A stretch of 64,000 nt of DNA from Polyangiaceae bacterium (GTDB lineage Bacteria > Myxococcota_A > Polyangia > Polyangiales > Polyangiaceae), in the NCBI GenBank assembly GCA_016712345.1, contig JADJRH010000011.1, forward strand, positions 1,178,001 to 1,242,000, read 5' to 3'. The position numbers and the translations under genes were made by a program. This document shows, one piece after another, positions 7,824-16,768 of this stretch; the first letter of the stretch is position 1, and every line of letters starts with the position of its first letter. The notes below the pieces were generated by a model. It was not told the origin of the DNA and searched no databases. It saw only the letters and a list, made by a program, of their open reading frames with translations.

Positions 7824-10355
7824 ATGCCCCCGGCACCTGAACGCCGGTTTACCAAGATCGAAGCGACCTTTCTCCGAGGCATCCACGTGGCGCGATCAAA
7901 CCAGCTTCCGCTTCCGCTCAAACGCAAGGGCAGCGATCCCCCGCCCCCGCCGGTGATCGATGCTCCGCTGAGCGAAGAAGCCAAACGCAGGTACTTGAAC
8001 TACGCGTTGAGCGTCATCACCTCGCGCGCGCTCCCCGACGTGCGTGACGGCTTGAAGCCTGTGCAACGCCGCATCTTGTACGCGATGCACAATGACCTGC
8101 GGCTTGGGCCCGATTCAAAGTTCCGCAAAAGCGCGGCTGTCGTGGGCGAGGTGATGGGCAAGTACCACCCACACGGCGACGTGGCGATCTACGACGCCAT
8201 GGTCCGCATGGCCCAAGAATGGGTGATGCGCGCGGCGCTCGTGGAGGGCTATGGCAACTTCGGATCGCTCGACGGCGATGCTCCGGCGGCAATGCGCTAC
8301 ACCGAAGCGCGGCTCCGTCCAATCGCTCTTGAGTTGCTCACCGAACTCGGCCAGCGCACAGTGCATTGGCGCCCAAACTACGACGGCACGCGGTCCGAAC
8401 CGGTGGTCCTTCCGTCGCGGTTTCCCAACCTCCTCGTAAACGGCTCGCAGGGGATCGCGGTAGGCATGGCCACCAGCATCCCGCCGCACAATCTGGGCGA
8501 GGTGATCGACGCGTGCACGGCGCTTATCGCCGATCGAAGCCTGTCGACGTACCGGCTCCTCACGTACATCAAAGGGCCCGACTTTCCCACCGGCGGACAG
8601 CTCTTCGTTTCGAAAAAAGAACTCGAAGAAGTGTACACAACGGGCCAGGGCTCCGTTCGGCTGCGCGGTGAATGGAAGACCGAAGACGACGGGAAAAAGG
8701 GAGTCAACATCATCATCACGAGCGTTCCGTACGCGGTGGAGCGCAAGGTCATCGTCGAAAAGATCGCCGAGGTGATCATCGCGAAGAAGCTGCCGACCCT
8801 TCTCGATGTTCGCGACGAATCAACGCGCGACGTGCGCGTTGTCTTGGAGATCAAACGCGGCACCGATCCGCAGCTTGTGATGGCGTACCTTTTTAAGCAC
8901 ACGCCGCTTCAAGGAAATGTGCAGGTCAATCTCACGTGCCTCGTTCCGAGCGACAACCCGGACGTGTGTACACCGAGGCGCCTCGGTCTGGGCGAGATCT
9001 TGTCCCAGTTTTTGGATTTCCGTTTTGAAACCGTCACGCGCCGCTGCGAGTTTGATCTCGAACAGCTCGGAAAGAAAATCCACGTTCTCGAAGGATTCGA
9101 AAAAATCTTCGACGCGCTCGACGAGGTGCTCAAGATCATTCGCAAGAGCGACGGACGCAAAGACGCGCACGAGAAACTCTCCACGCGATTCAGCCTTACC
9201 GATGAACAGACCGAAGCCATCTTGGAGCTTCGATTGTATCGGCTCGCAAAGCTCGAAATTCTTCTCGTACAGAAAGAACTCGGACAGCTTCGGGCCGAAG
9301 CGAAAAAGCTCGAAAGCCTGCTGAAGAGCGCCGACAAACGCTGGAACTTGGTGAAGGACGAACTCGCCGAGCTGCGCGCCAAATTCGGCGCAAAACGCCT
9401 CACGAAAGTGACCGGCTCCACCGACGAGCCCGAGTACAGCGAAGAAGCCTTTATCGTCGATGAAGACGCCAACGTGATCCTGTCGGCGCAGGGTTGGTTG
9501 AAGCGCGTTCGCGAACTCAAAGACCTCGGCACCACCCGGCTTCGCGAAGGTGACAGCGTTGCCGCCGCCGTTGCCGGCTCAACGCGCGCTTCGGTCGCGT
9601 TTTTCTCCAATCTCGGAACTTGCTACGTGTGCCGCATTCACGATGTGCCGGCGTCCGCGGGCTACGGCGATCCGGTGCAAAAGCTCTTCAAGCTCGACGA
9701 CGGCGAACGAATGATCGCAACCTTGTCATTGGATCCGCGCGTTGTTGAAGTGCCGCCGCCCTCCGAAGATGCGGCAACCGAGGGTCGCGGTGTTGAAGGC
9801 CCGTACGCGTTGGCCGTCACGCGATCGGGCCTCGGTCTTCGTTTTTCACTCCGATCCCATCGCGAACCGTCCACGCGCGCCGGCCGCAAATATGCGCGTT
9901 TGAACGATGGAGACGAGGTGCTCGCCGTTCTCTTCCCCAAGGCCGACGACACCGTGCTGTGTGCGTCCGCCGACGGACATGCGCTGGGCGTCGCCGTCGA
10001 TCTCGTCCCGGTGCTCTCCGGCGCCGGAAAGGGCTCCATTCTTATGAAAATCGATGAAGGCGACCGGTTGCTCGGCGCGGTGATCGCAAGCGAGTCCGAC
10101 GACATGCTTGTTGTTGAAACCGAAAAAGGAAAACGCCTCGAACTCTCGCGCGAAAAAATCTTGGGCGTTCGCGCGGATCGCGGGGGACAAATCGTCAAGC
10201 GCGATCGATTCGCCAAGATCGCGGTGCCCCCGGTGCAAATGCCCAGGCTCGATGAAGGTACACACGGTCGCGCGGGTGGTTCGGTGCCGCCGAGCGAGGG
10301 TGCAAAAGAGCCGGGGCGCGGTACACACTCCAAGTCACCGCAGGAGATCAACTGA
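7824..10355 (+). CDS. parC: DNA topoisomerase IV subunit A (ParC-type)
   Basis: Breakage-reunion subunit of a type IIA topoisomerase that separates linked daughter chromosomes. Seen: the N-terminal YALSVITSRALPDVRDGLKP block, the winged-helix region GEVMGKYHPHGDVAIYDAM, the active tyrosine in AAMRYTEARLRP (Y159, codon 8298-8300), the NGSQGIAVGMAT block, a coiled-coil tower, and a C-terminal beta-pinwheel (from about residue 540). No GyrA box of the QRRGGKG type is found in the pinwheel, which favours ParC over GyrA. The quinolone region reads DVAIYDAM. The ATG at 7824 gives 843 residues; a GTG at 7887 with GAGG 7 nt upstream is an equally good start. The stop overlaps the parE start (TGATG), so the two are translationally coupled. 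Confidence 0.88.
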   Translation: MPPAPERRFTKIEATFLRGIHVARSNQLPLPLKRKGSDPPPPPVIDAPLSEEAKRRYLNYALSVITSRALPDVRDGLKPVQRRILYAMHNDLRLGPDSKFRKSAAVVGEVMGKYHPHGDVAIYDAMVRMAQEWVMRAALVEGYGNFGSLDGDAPAAMRYTEARLRPIALELLTELGQRTVHWRPNYDGTRSEPVVLPSRFPNLLVNGSQGIAVGMATSIPPHNLGEVIDACTALIADRSLSTYRLLTYIKGPDFPTGGQLFVSKKELEEVYTTGQGSVRLRGEWKTEDDGKKGVNIIITSVPYAVERKVIVEKIAEVIIAKKLPTLLDVRDESTRDVRVVLEIKRGTDPQLVMAYLFKHTPLQGNVQVNLTCLVPSDNPDVCTPRRLGLGEILSQFLDFRFETVTRRCEFDLEQLGKKIHVLEGFEKIFDALDEVLKIIRKSDGRKDAHEKLSTRFSLTDEQTEAILELRLYRLAKLEILLVQKELGQLRAEAKKLESLLKSADKRWNLVKDELAELRAKFGAKRLTKVTGSTDEPEYSEEAFIVDEDANVILSAQGWLKRVRELKDLGTTRLREGDSVAAAVAGSTRASVAFFSNLGTCYVCRIHDVPASAGYGDPVQKLFKLDDGERMIATLSLDPRVVEVPPPSEDAATEGRGVEGPYALAVTRSGLGLRFSLRSHREPSTRAGRKYARLNDGDEVLAVLFPKADDTVLCASADGHALGVAVDLVPVLSGAGKGSILMKIDEGDRLLGAVIASESDDMLVVETEKGKRLELSREKILGVRADRGGQIVKRDRFAKIAVPPVQMPRLDEGTHGRAGGSVPPSEGAKEPGRGTHSKSPQEIN

Positions 10356-12319
10356 TGTCCGCGACAACGCCCTCGCCGCCGTCAACCCCGTCGGCCCGCA
10401 AAGCCGCCGCGCCGAGCGGCACTTCGTACACCGCCAAGGACATTGAAATTCTCGAAGGGCTCGAGCCGGTTCGGCTGCGCCCCGCAATGTACATCGGCGG
10501 GACCGACGCGCGCGGCTACCACCATCTTCTGTGGGAGCTGGTTGACAACGCCATTGACGAAGTGATCAACGGCCACGCCAAACGCATCGAGGTGACGCTC
10601 GACGCCGATCATCAGGGTGCAACGGTCATCGACGACGGACGCGGCATTCCGGTCGACGTGCACCCGAAACACAAGCGCCCCGCCCTTGAGATTATTTTGT
10701 GTACACTTCACTCGGGCGGAAAGTTCGGCGGCGGCAACTACAAAGTCGCGGGCGGCTTGCACGGCGTCGGTTCGAGCGTTGTGAACGCCTTGTCGCAGCT
10801 GCTTGAAGCTCGCGTGTTGCGCGACGGATTTGAGCACACGCAGTCGTACTCGCGCGGCGCACCCACGTCGAAACTCAAAAAAGGGCCTGCCACCCGAAAG
10901 CACGGCACCGAAATCCACTTCCGGCCCGACCCCGACATTTTTGGTCGCGAGCGAAAGTTCGACGCCGACGTGGTGCGCGAACGGCTTGAAGCAAAGGCTT
11001 ATTTGCACGCGGGCTGCCAGCTCGTGTTTCGCGATGCGGCCACCGGTGAGCGGGTTGAGTTCTGCCATCCGGCCGGCATCGCCGACTATCTTCCCAAGCT
11101 CGTCGCGGAGCGCTCCAAAGCACCAACGCACCCAACGCCGTTCTACTTTTTTAAAGAAAACGGCATGCGACTCGAAGCGGTCCTTCAATGGACCGAAGCG
11201 CCGGAGGTGATGCTCCGGTCGTACGCAAACGGCATCCCCACGGGCAACGGCGGCACGCACGAGACCGGATTCGCGGGCGCCATTGTTAAAGCGGTGCGCT
11301 CCTTCATGGAGGCAAAAAAAATTCAGCCCAAGGGTGTCACGCTCACGGCGGAAGACATTCGCGAGGGCATTGTCGGCATCCTGAGTGTGTACATTCAAAA
11401 TCCGCAGTTTCAGGGCCAAACGAAGGATCGCCTAAACAACCCTGAAGCGGCGCAGGCCGTGGAGCAGGCAGTGCGGCCTGCCTTGGAGCAATGGCTGCTC
11501 GACAACGGTTCCGCGGGTGAAGCCATTGTGGCGCGGGGCATCCTGGCGGCCCGCGCACGCGAGGCTCGGCGCGAAGCGACGCAGCAAGTGCTTCGCAAGA
11601 GCCCGGTGAGCCATCGACTCAACCTGCCCGGCAAGCTCGCCGACTGTTCGTCCACAGATCCGAGCGAGAGCGAGTTGTTTATCGTTGAGGGTGACAGCGC
11701 CGGCGGCTCGGCCAAGCAGGGGCGCGATCGACGCACGCAGGCGATCCTTCCGCTTCGCGGAAAGGTGCTCAACACCGAGCAGGCGTCCACGTCAAAAGTT
11801 CTTTCAAACAAAGAACTTCAGGACATTGTGAGCGCGCTCGGCTGCGGTTTTGGCAAAGACTTTGATGCGACGAAGCTTCGCTACGGTCGAATTTTCCTGC
11901 TGATGGACGCCGACAGCGACGGCCACCACATCGCAACGTTGCTCCTCACGTTCTTCTATCGCCATCTGCACGGGCTGCTAAAAAACGGACATGTGTACCT
12001 TGCGCAGCCGCCGCTCTATCGCATCGACATCGGCAAAGAAACGCACTGGGCGCTCGACGACAATGAGCGTGACTCGATCTTGGGCAAGGCTGCCAAGAAC
12101 GCCAAAGCCGACATCTCGCGGTTTAAAGGTCTGGGCGAAATGCCCGCGGAAGACCTCAAAAACACCACGCTCGATCCACGCCGCCGAAGAGCGCTGCGCG
12201 TGGTCATTGATCAAGACATTGAAACCGACCGGGTTCTCAACGAGCTGATGGGAAAAGACGCTCAGTCGCGCTTTCGCTTCATTATGGAGCGCGCGCCGAA
12301 CGCTGAGATCGACGTTTAA
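10355..12319 (+). CDS. parE: DNA topoisomerase IV subunit B (ParE-type)
   Basis: ATPase subunit partnering the product just upstream. The GHKL ATPase shows WELVDNAIDEVINGHA, DDGRGIPV and GGLHGVGSSVVNALS; the transducer has the QTKDRLNN motif; the TOPRIM domain has EGDSAGGSAKQGRDR, PLRGKVLNTE and the metal-binding DADSDGHHIATLLLT; the C-terminus is the usual RFKGLGEM followed by the end helix. At 654 residues it lacks the insertion of long gamma-proteobacterial GyrB, as expected for ParE. The first 28 residues are a Ser/Pro-rich extension. CAGGAGA lies just before the ATG, which shares one base with the parC stop. Whether this pair serves as topoisomerase IV or as the only gyrase cannot be told from the window alone; no second gyrase pair is present here. 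Confidence 0.88.
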   Translation: MSATTPSPPSTPSARKAAAPSGTSYTAKDIEILEGLEPVRLRPAMYIGGTDARGYHHLLWELVDNAIDEVINGHAKRIEVTLDADHQGATVIDDGRGIPVDVHPKHKRPALEIILCTLHSGGKFGGGNYKVAGGLHGVGSSVVNALSQLLEARVLRDGFEHTQSYSRGAPTSKLKKGPATRKHGTEIHFRPDPDIFGRERKFDADVVRERLEAKAYLHAGCQLVFRDAATGERVEFCHPAGIADYLPKLVAERSKAPTHPTPFYFFKENGMRLEAVLQWTEAPEVMLRSYANGIPTGNGGTHETGFAGAIVKAVRSFMEAKKIQPKGVTLTAEDIREGIVGILSVYIQNPQFQGQTKDRLNNPEAAQAVEQAVRPALEQWLLDNGSAGEAIVARGILAARAREARREATQQVLRKSPVSHRLNLPGKLADCSSTDPSESELFIVEGDSAGGSAKQGRDRRTQAILPLRGKVLNTEQASTSKVLSNKELQDIVSALGCGFGKDFDATKLRYGRIFLLMDADSDGHHIATLLLTFFYRHLHGLLKNGHVYLAQPPLYRIDIGKETHWALDDNERDSILGKAAKNAKADISRFKGLGEMPAEDLKNTTLDPRRRRALRVVIDQDIETDRVLNELMGKDAQSRFRFIMERAPNAEIDV

Positions 12320-12697
12320 TCTCGCATTCGCGGCTCAGATTTTCTCACCTCAAGAACTCTTTCTTGGGCCCGAGCGTTTGTCGCTTGGGAGCGTGATGCG
12401 GCAACACGTCCGCACCCTGCGACCGGCCGTCCGCAACGAATGCTCCCGAGGGGGGCCCCACGCGCACGATCTGTAACGGTTACGACCCGCCCGCTCGTGA
12501 ACGAAAAGCCACACGATCCGCCGCTTCCGCGTGGATTTCCGGCAAACTCGCCCGCTTCGGCAGGCCGCGGGAGCGAATGTCAAGTTGTCAGCACGGCGAT
12601 TTTTAGCTCGGCGCGGCGGTTGCACTGAAAGGTTTTGGTCCGAGCGTCGTCTTTAACAACGGCTTCGGCCCCCAACCCCCTTTTTTGGAGAGGTCCT
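12320..12697. other. Intergenic stretch without a recognised gene
   Basis: The 378 bp between parE and the AraC-like gene hold no supported coding frame and no tRNA-like structure. It should contain the parE transcription end and the promoter of the AraC-like gene, but I see no convincing stem-loop or -35/-10 pair. Short frames here have no Shine-Dalgarno and unnatural composition. Confidence 0.5.
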
Positions 12698-13171
12698 GTG
12701 AGCACTGCCTTCTCGACTGTCCCCCGCGCGCCCTCCCCGTTTCCCCGTTCGCTTACGCCAATTCATGCCCCGCCCGCACGCGGGTCCGGCGTTCTCCCTG
12801 TTCCGGTGTTAACCAAGCCCGCGCCGATTCCCCCGCCGGCGCCCCCTCCGCTCCCGCGCAGCACCGCTGAGCGGATGGTGATCGCCAAAGAGCGCATTCG
12901 CGTCGCCGCCGAGGCGGGCCAGCGAATTCGCTCGTACGAAGTGGCGCTCGACGTAGACCTGTCCGAGTTCCACTTCGCTCGACAATTCCGAGCGGCGTTC
13001 GGTCGTTCGCCTCACGTTTATTACGATGAGGTGCGCGCCGAAAAAGCTCGGATGCTGCTCGCCGATGGAATGAGCGAGGGCGAGGTGGCTCGCCGCATCG
13101 GCTTCCGTCGCCCCGCCGAGCTGCGAGCGCTCCTCGCCAAGCGCCGCGCGCCCTCCGTTGAAGGCGTGTAG
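12698..13171 (+). CDS. AraC-type helix-turn-helix protein
   Basis: A 157-residue protein: about 55 Pro/Ser-rich N-terminal residues without a ligand-binding domain, then an AraC-type DNA-binding domain from about residue 58. The first helix-turn-helix reads YEVALDVDLSEFHFARQFRA and is followed by the family's FGRSPHVYYDEVRAEKARML; the second reads MSEGEVARRIGFRRPAELRA. Probably a cytoplasmic DNA-binding regulator that lacks a sensor domain. The start is the GTG at 12698, preceded by GGAGAGG at 5 nt spacing; a longer frame from 12635 has no such site. It converges on the nitrilase gene. Targets unknown. Confidence 0.75.
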   Translation: MSTAFSTVPRAPSPFPRSLTPIHAPPARGSGVLPVPVLTKPAPIPPPAPPPLPRSTAERMVIAKERIRVAAEAGQRIRSYEVALDVDLSEFHFARQFRAAFGRSPHVYYDEVRAEKARMLLADGMSEGEVARRIGFRRPAELRALLAKRRAPSVEGV

Positions 13172-13189
13172 CCCCACGTTTCAAAGTGG

Positions 13190-13215
13190 GTGACTGCGCC
13201 GCCACGCGCAGTCAC
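13190..13215. terminator. Perfect 9-bp stem-loop between convergent genes
   Basis: GTGACTGCG (13190-13198) and CGCAGTCAC (13207-13215) with an 8-nt loop lie between the AraC-like gene and the nitrilase gene. A smaller CCCAC/GTGGG hairpin precedes it. No T tract, so it could act in both directions, perhaps with another factor. Confidence 0.6.
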
Positions 13216-13240
13216 CTAGCCGGCCGCTCTCTTAGATCCC

Positions 13241-14053
13241 TTAGAGGCGCCGGTGTGTCAGGGCGGGGAGAGTTCGCCGCACGCGCTGCAAGTAACCCAG
13301 GTCGAGGGTGGACACGATCACGCCCTCGCCCTCGGATGCCTGCGCAACGACGTCGCCCCACGGGTCGATAATGCAGGTCTTGCCAAACGTGAGTCGCCCT
13401 CGCGGATGTTTGCCCCATTGAGCAGCGGCAACCACGTACGACTGGCTTTCGATGGCGCGAGCCCGAAGAAGGGTCAGCCAGTGGTCTTTCCCCGTTTGGA
13501 GGGTGAACGCCGCCGGCACAACGATCACTTCCACGCCTGCGAGCGAGAGCGCCCGATAAAGTTCTGGAAAGCGCAGGTCGTAACAGATCGACAAGCCGAC
13601 ACCGGTTGCGTCAATTGACATCGTCACCGGCGTTGATCCCGCGGTGGTTGAAGCCGATTCGCGATAGGTGGTGCCATCTGGAAGATCCACATCAAATAGA
13701 TGGATCTTCCGGTAGCGCGCCAAGAGACCGTCGGGGCCAAAGACCGCGCACGTGTTGTACGGGCGATCGGGATCCGCCGATCGTTCCGGTAATCCTCCGC
13801 CGATCACGGTAATGCGCCGTGCGGCGGCCGCGCCGCGCAATGCACGAACAATTGGACCGTCGCCGTCGAGGGCCTCGGCGATCTCGCGTTTTGCGGCTTC
13901 ATCGCCCATAAAAGCGAAGTTCTCTGGAAGCAGCACAACGCCCGCGCCGCGATCGGCCGAGCGATGAACACTCGCCACAACCGCTTCGAGATTGGCTTCG
14001 AGATCGCCCTGCGACGACATTTGAACCGCTGCCCAGGTGGGGGACGTTCGCAT
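13241..14053 (-). CDS. Carbon-nitrogen hydrolase, Nit1/omega-amidase-like
   Basis: Cytoplasmic amidase of the nitrilase superfamily. The catalytic triad is readable: E44 in LLPENFAFMG, K116 in RKIHLFDVD and C157 in GLSICYDLRFPELYR. The RPYNTCAVFGPDG segment and the DHWLTLLRARAIE block match the Nit1/Nit2 branch, whose members hydrolyse deaminated glutathione or omega-amides. The exact substrate is inferred only at branch level. 270 residues, normal. The ATG at 14053 follows a TACTCT box by 7 nt with no Shine-Dalgarno, fitting a leaderless message. It is divergent from the sigma-54 activator with 64 bp between starts. Confidence 0.85.
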   Translation of the reverse strand: MRTSPTWAAVQMSSQGDLEANLEAVVASVHRSADRGAGVVLLPENFAFMGDEAAKREIAEALDGDGPIVRALRGAAAARRITVIGGGLPERSADPDRPYNTCAVFGPDGLLARYRKIHLFDVDLPDGTTYRESASTTAGSTPVTMSIDATGVGLSICYDLRFPELYRALSLAGVEVIVVPAAFTLQTGKDHWLTLLRARAIESQSYVVAAAQWGKHPRGRLTFGKTCIIDPWGDVVAQASEGEGVIVSTLDLGYLQRVRRTLPALTHRRL

Positions 14054-14060
14054 CGCCGCC

Positions 14061-14066
14061 AGAGTA
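14061..14066 (-). promoter_or_regulatory. -10 box of the nitrilase gene (leaderless type)
   Basis: TACTCT on the minus strand, 7 nt before the ATG at 14053. There is no Shine-Dalgarno in the gap. Confidence 0.42.
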
Positions 14067-14105
14067 ACGCCGCACGGCCATGACCTCGCGGACTTTCGAT
14101 AACGC

Positions 14106-14111
14106 TATGCT
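14106..14111 (+). promoter_or_regulatory. -10 box of the sigma-54 activator gene (leaderless type)
   Basis: TATGCT lies 6 nt before the GTG at 14118, with no ribosome binding site between. Supports the GTG as the start. Confidence 0.42.
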
Positions 14112-14117
14112 GCACGG

Positions 14118-15542
14118 GTGGGTCGTTCGCACCTTGATCCGCCGCACGTCACCGGCTCCCTCGCGACGAAGGTCACCGCTTCGATGGAAGTGGTGGGCGG
14201 AGCCTCGCTCACCGACACCCCCGGAAGTCGCGCCGGTTTGGTGTTGCTCTATGCGCCGCGATTTGACGTGTATCAACCGGCATACGCCCTCGATCCGTCG
14301 CAAGAAAGTCCCGTGATCGGTCGCGACAGCACCGCTGCAATTCAAATCGCGGATTCGTCGGTGTCGCGTCGGCACGCAAGGATCGAAAGGCGAGACGACC
14401 GCTGGTTCGTCGTCGATCTCGGCGGAAAAAACGGAACAATCGTCGATGGAGTGTACATCGTCGAACGCGCTCTCGAACCTCTGCACGAAATTCGGATCGG
14501 AGACGCCGTGTTCAAGTTCGTGGAATCTGGAGCCGAGCACTACGCGCGTCATCGCATTGACGGCGTGGTGCTCGGCGAAGACGCCCCCAAACCCGTGACG
14601 CGTTCGCCTCTCATCGGCGGCTACCAAATGAGCCGAGTGCTCTCCACAGTAAGCCGCGTCGCCAAGACCAACATGTCGGTGTTGCTCTTGGGTGAAACGG
14701 GCACGGGCAAAGAAGTTGTTGCGCGCCTGATCCATGATCTCAGCGGCAGACGCGGCCCGTTCATCGCCGTCAACTGCGCCGCGATTCCTCCCACGCTTGT
14801 GGAGAGCGAACTGTTCGGCGTTCGAAAAGGCGCATTTTCCGGCGCGGCCCATGACAAGGTCGGCATCATTGAATCGGCGCATGGCGGCACGTTGTTCCTC
14901 GACGAAATCGGCGACCTACCGCTCGAATCGCAGGCAAAACTGCTGCGCGTCCTTCAAACGCACGAGGTTACAGCGTTGGGATCGAGCGTCGCGCGAACGA
15001 TCGATCTCCGCGTGATCAGCGCGACGCACTGTGACTTGACGCGACTGCGATCCGAAAACCGATTTCGCGATGATCTCTTCGCGCGCATCAATGAGTTTTC
15101 GCTTGTGTTGCCGCCTCTTCGCGAACGCAAAGAAGACATCTACGCGCTCACTAAAGCGTTTTTAGGCCGTCACGACGGTGCGCATCTCCACCCGAATTTT
15201 CCGTTCATGGTTGGACTGCTTCACCATGATTGGCCGCTTAACGTTCGCGAGCTGGAGTCGTACATCAAGCGCGCCATTGCCCTTGCCGAAGGCCCAGTGC
15301 TCACCGCCGAACAACTGCCAACTGAAATTCGCGACATCATGCTTGAGTACGCAAAACGCGGCGCGCCTCTCGGCCCCAAAGCGCCCGCGTCCTCGAAGGC
15401 GCCGACGGCCGACGAGTTGCGTACGCTTTTCAAAGTGCGGTGCGGCAATCTCGCCGCCGTGGCGCGCGACCTTGGATGTGAACGCATGCAGGTCCATCGA
15501 TGGGCGAAACGCTACGGGATCGTGATCGATGAGTACCGCTAG
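14118..15542 (+). CDS. FHA-domain sigma-54-dependent transcriptional activator
   Basis: A 474-residue bacterial enhancer-binding protein. The N-terminal FHA domain (about residues 60-135) has VIGRDSTAAIQIADSSVSRRHARI and GKNGTIVDG, so its input is likely a phosphothreonine on a partner, typically a Ser/Thr kinase target. The AAA+ domain follows: Walker A GETGTGKE, the sigma-54 contact loop as GAFSGA (GAFTGA in most), Walker B LFLDEIGDLPL and the arginine region RFRDDLFARINEF. The C-terminus is a Fis-type helix-turn-helix (NLAAVARDLGCERMQVHRWAKRYG). FHA-fused activators of this layout are common in myxobacteria. The Thr-to-Ser change in the loop is seen in some functional relatives. Start GTG at 14118, behind a TATGCT box. 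Confidence 0.9.
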   Translation: MGRSHLDPPHVTGSLATKVTASMEVVGGASLTDTPGSRAGLVLLYAPRFDVYQPAYALDPSQESPVIGRDSTAAIQIADSSVSRRHARIERRDDRWFVVDLGGKNGTIVDGVYIVERALEPLHEIRIGDAVFKFVESGAEHYARHRIDGVVLGEDAPKPVTRSPLIGGYQMSRVLSTVSRVAKTNMSVLLLGETGTGKEVVARLIHDLSGRRGPFIAVNCAAIPPTLVESELFGVRKGAFSGAAHDKVGIIESAHGGTLFLDEIGDLPLESQAKLLRVLQTHEVTALGSSVARTIDLRVISATHCDLTRLRSENRFRDDLFARINEFSLVLPPLRERKEDIYALTKAFLGRHDGAHLHPNFPFMVGLLHHDWPLNVRELESYIKRAIALAEGPVLTAEQLPTEIRDIMLEYAKRGAPLGPKAPASSKAPTADELRTLFKVRCGNLAAVARDLGCERMQVHRWAKRYGIVIDEYR

Positions 15543-15551
15543 CCCCGTCTC

Positions 15552-15593
15552 ACAGCCATGCGCCTAGCTCTCCACGGCTAGGCGCATAGCTGT
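15552..15593. terminator. Long stem-loop between convergent genes
   Basis: ATGCGCCTAGC (15558-15568) pairs perfectly with GCTAGGCGCAT (15577-15587) across an 8-nt loop; after one mismatch the stem continues with ACAGC/GCTGT, giving about 16 bp. It separates the sigma-54 activator from the convergent lipoprotein gene. No T tract. Confidence 0.65.
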
Positions 15594-15616
15594 CGCCGAC
15601 TCCCGCGCCCGCGCGT

Positions 15617-16165
15617 TCATTCGCACGTCATCGGCTCGCCGTTTCCGCAGAGCGTTTTGCACGAGGCGCCGCAAAGGCAGTTCGTGAGATCAAAAAAGCG
15701 GTGGTACGCATCGGTGTCTTCAAACGGCAAAATACAGTCGGTGATGCACGCCGCCTGCTGATCCACGGGCAGCGTGTTCACGCAGTTGCTCGGGCACGTG
15801 GAGAACACTTGAACGCATCCCGCGCTGATGGAGCAGTCGATCTCCTCCGTGGCGCATTGGTCCTGAGTGACAAGAGCCGTCTGCGCGCAGTCGGCGCACG
15901 GCGTTTCCGTCCACAAATCCACAAGGCAGTTGCACACGTTTACCGTCGGCGCGATGCCGCCTGTTCCACCCGTGGTCATGCCTCCAGCGCCGGTGCCGCC
16001 CGAGCCTCCAGAACCTCCGGGCGGCGCCGTTGTACTGCCGCCTCCGAGCCCGGTGATCGTTGAGATCGGCGGCGGAAAACGCTCGTCTTCCTTGCTACAG
16101 CCGAACAACCATATCGCCGCCGACGCAGCGAACGCGACAAGTGTGAGGCGCATCACGTTTGCCAT
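15617..16165 (-). CDS. Cysteine-rich lipoprotein, function unknown
   Basis: A 182-residue lipoprotein. The start MANVMRLTLVAFAASA at 16165 gives a type II signal with lipobox WLFGC (Cys23). A TAGCAT box lies 8 nt before this ATG, so I reject the 304-residue frame running up to 16531. A Gly/Thr linker (GGSGGSGGTGAGG) leads to a C-terminal domain of about 110 residues with some 16 cysteines, including VCNCLVDLWTETPCADC, CSISAGCVQVFSTCPSNC and CLCGASCKTLCG. The spacing suggests a disulfide-bonded outer surface domain of a kind seen in other myxobacterial lipoproteins. No enzyme motif. Convergent with the FHA activator and divergent from the Nudix gene. Confidence 0.7.
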   Translation of the reverse strand: MANVMRLTLVAFAASAAIWLFGCSKEDERFPPPISTITGLGGGSTTAPPGGSGGSGGTGAGGMTTGGTGGIAPTVNVCNCLVDLWTETPCADCAQTALVTQDQCATEEIDCSISAGCVQVFSTCPSNCVNTLPVDQQAACITDCILPFEDTDAYHRFFDLTNCLCGASCKTLCGNGEPMTCE

Positions 16166-16173
16166 AAAAGTTG

Positions 16174-16179
16174 ATGCTA
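16174..16179 (-). promoter_or_regulatory. -10 box of the cysteine-rich lipoprotein gene
   Basis: TAGCAT on the minus strand, 8 nt before the ATG at 16165. No Shine-Dalgarno between; leaderless arrangement. Confidence 0.42.
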
Positions 16180-16282
16180 CTCGCCGTGTCGCAGATGGGC
16201 CAAACCGCCCGCGATTCGCTCCTGCGCAACGCTCCGCCGGAAAGCGTCGCCGCAAACGGCAAGTCGGGGTAATGCGACAAAA

Positions 16283-16768
16283 ATGGCGTTTGCTCCCCTC
16301 AACGTGTTGCCAAAGGCCGTTGTCGGCATCGGCAAAGAAGTTCTGCGGCACCTCCTCAAGCGACCGGTTGTGGGTGTGGCCGTCGCCGGACGCACAGCCG
16401 ATGGGAAATGGGTACTCATCCGTCGCGGCGACACAGGAACGTGGGCATTGCCCGGCGGGACGGTCGAATGGGGTGAAACGCTTCGAACGTCGATCGCTCG
16501 CGAGCTTCTCGAAGAAGCCGGCATCGAACACGCCTCCATTGGAAAAGTGATTGGTGTGTACTCACACCCCGATCGCGATGTTCGGTTTCACGCGGTCACG
16601 GTTCTCGTTGAAGCAACCGTTTCATCGCCCGAACGACCACCGCTCAATCCCCTCGAAATTCGGGAAGTGCGCCTCTTTTCAGACGCCGATCTCCCCACCG
16701 ATCTCGCCATGAATATGACCGACATGTTGCGCGATGCGCGCGCTTCCAAAGTGGGAGAAATCGAATGA
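16283..16768 (+). CDS. Nudix hydrolase
   Basis: A 161-residue Nudix protein. The Nudix box is complete from GGTVEWGETL to RELLEEAGI, fitting GX5EX7REUXEEXGU, so the metal-dependent pyrophosphohydrolase site is intact. Substrate (modified nucleotide, NDP-sugar or similar) cannot be assigned. About 30 N-terminal residues precede the fold. The gene ends ATGA over the ligA start, so the two are one operon; a nucleotide-cleansing role next to DNA ligase is possible but only inferred. Start ATG at 16283; no Shine-Dalgarno is seen, and the TAATGC upstream is a poor -10. Confidence 0.82.
   Translation: MAFAPLNVLPKAVVGIGKEVLRHLLKRPVVGVAVAGRTADGKWVLIRRGDTGTWALPGGTVEWGETLRTSIARELLEEAGIEHASIGKVIGVYSHPDRDVRFHAVTVLVEATVSSPERPPLNPLEIREVRLFSDADLPTDLAMNMTDMLRDARASKVGEIE

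Noticed and set aside
10382..11419. 345-residue minus-strand frame inside parE
   Set aside because: Antisense shadow of parE without its own motif, signal or ribosome site.
13899..14882. 327-residue minus-strand frame spanning the nitrilase start and the sigma-54 activator
   Set aside because: Overlaps two well-supported genes and has no family resemblance.
15617..16531. Longer version of the Cys-rich lipoprotein with 122 extra residues
   Set aside because: The extension would bury the signal peptide and overlaps the Nudix gene; the TAGCAT box fits the start at 16165.
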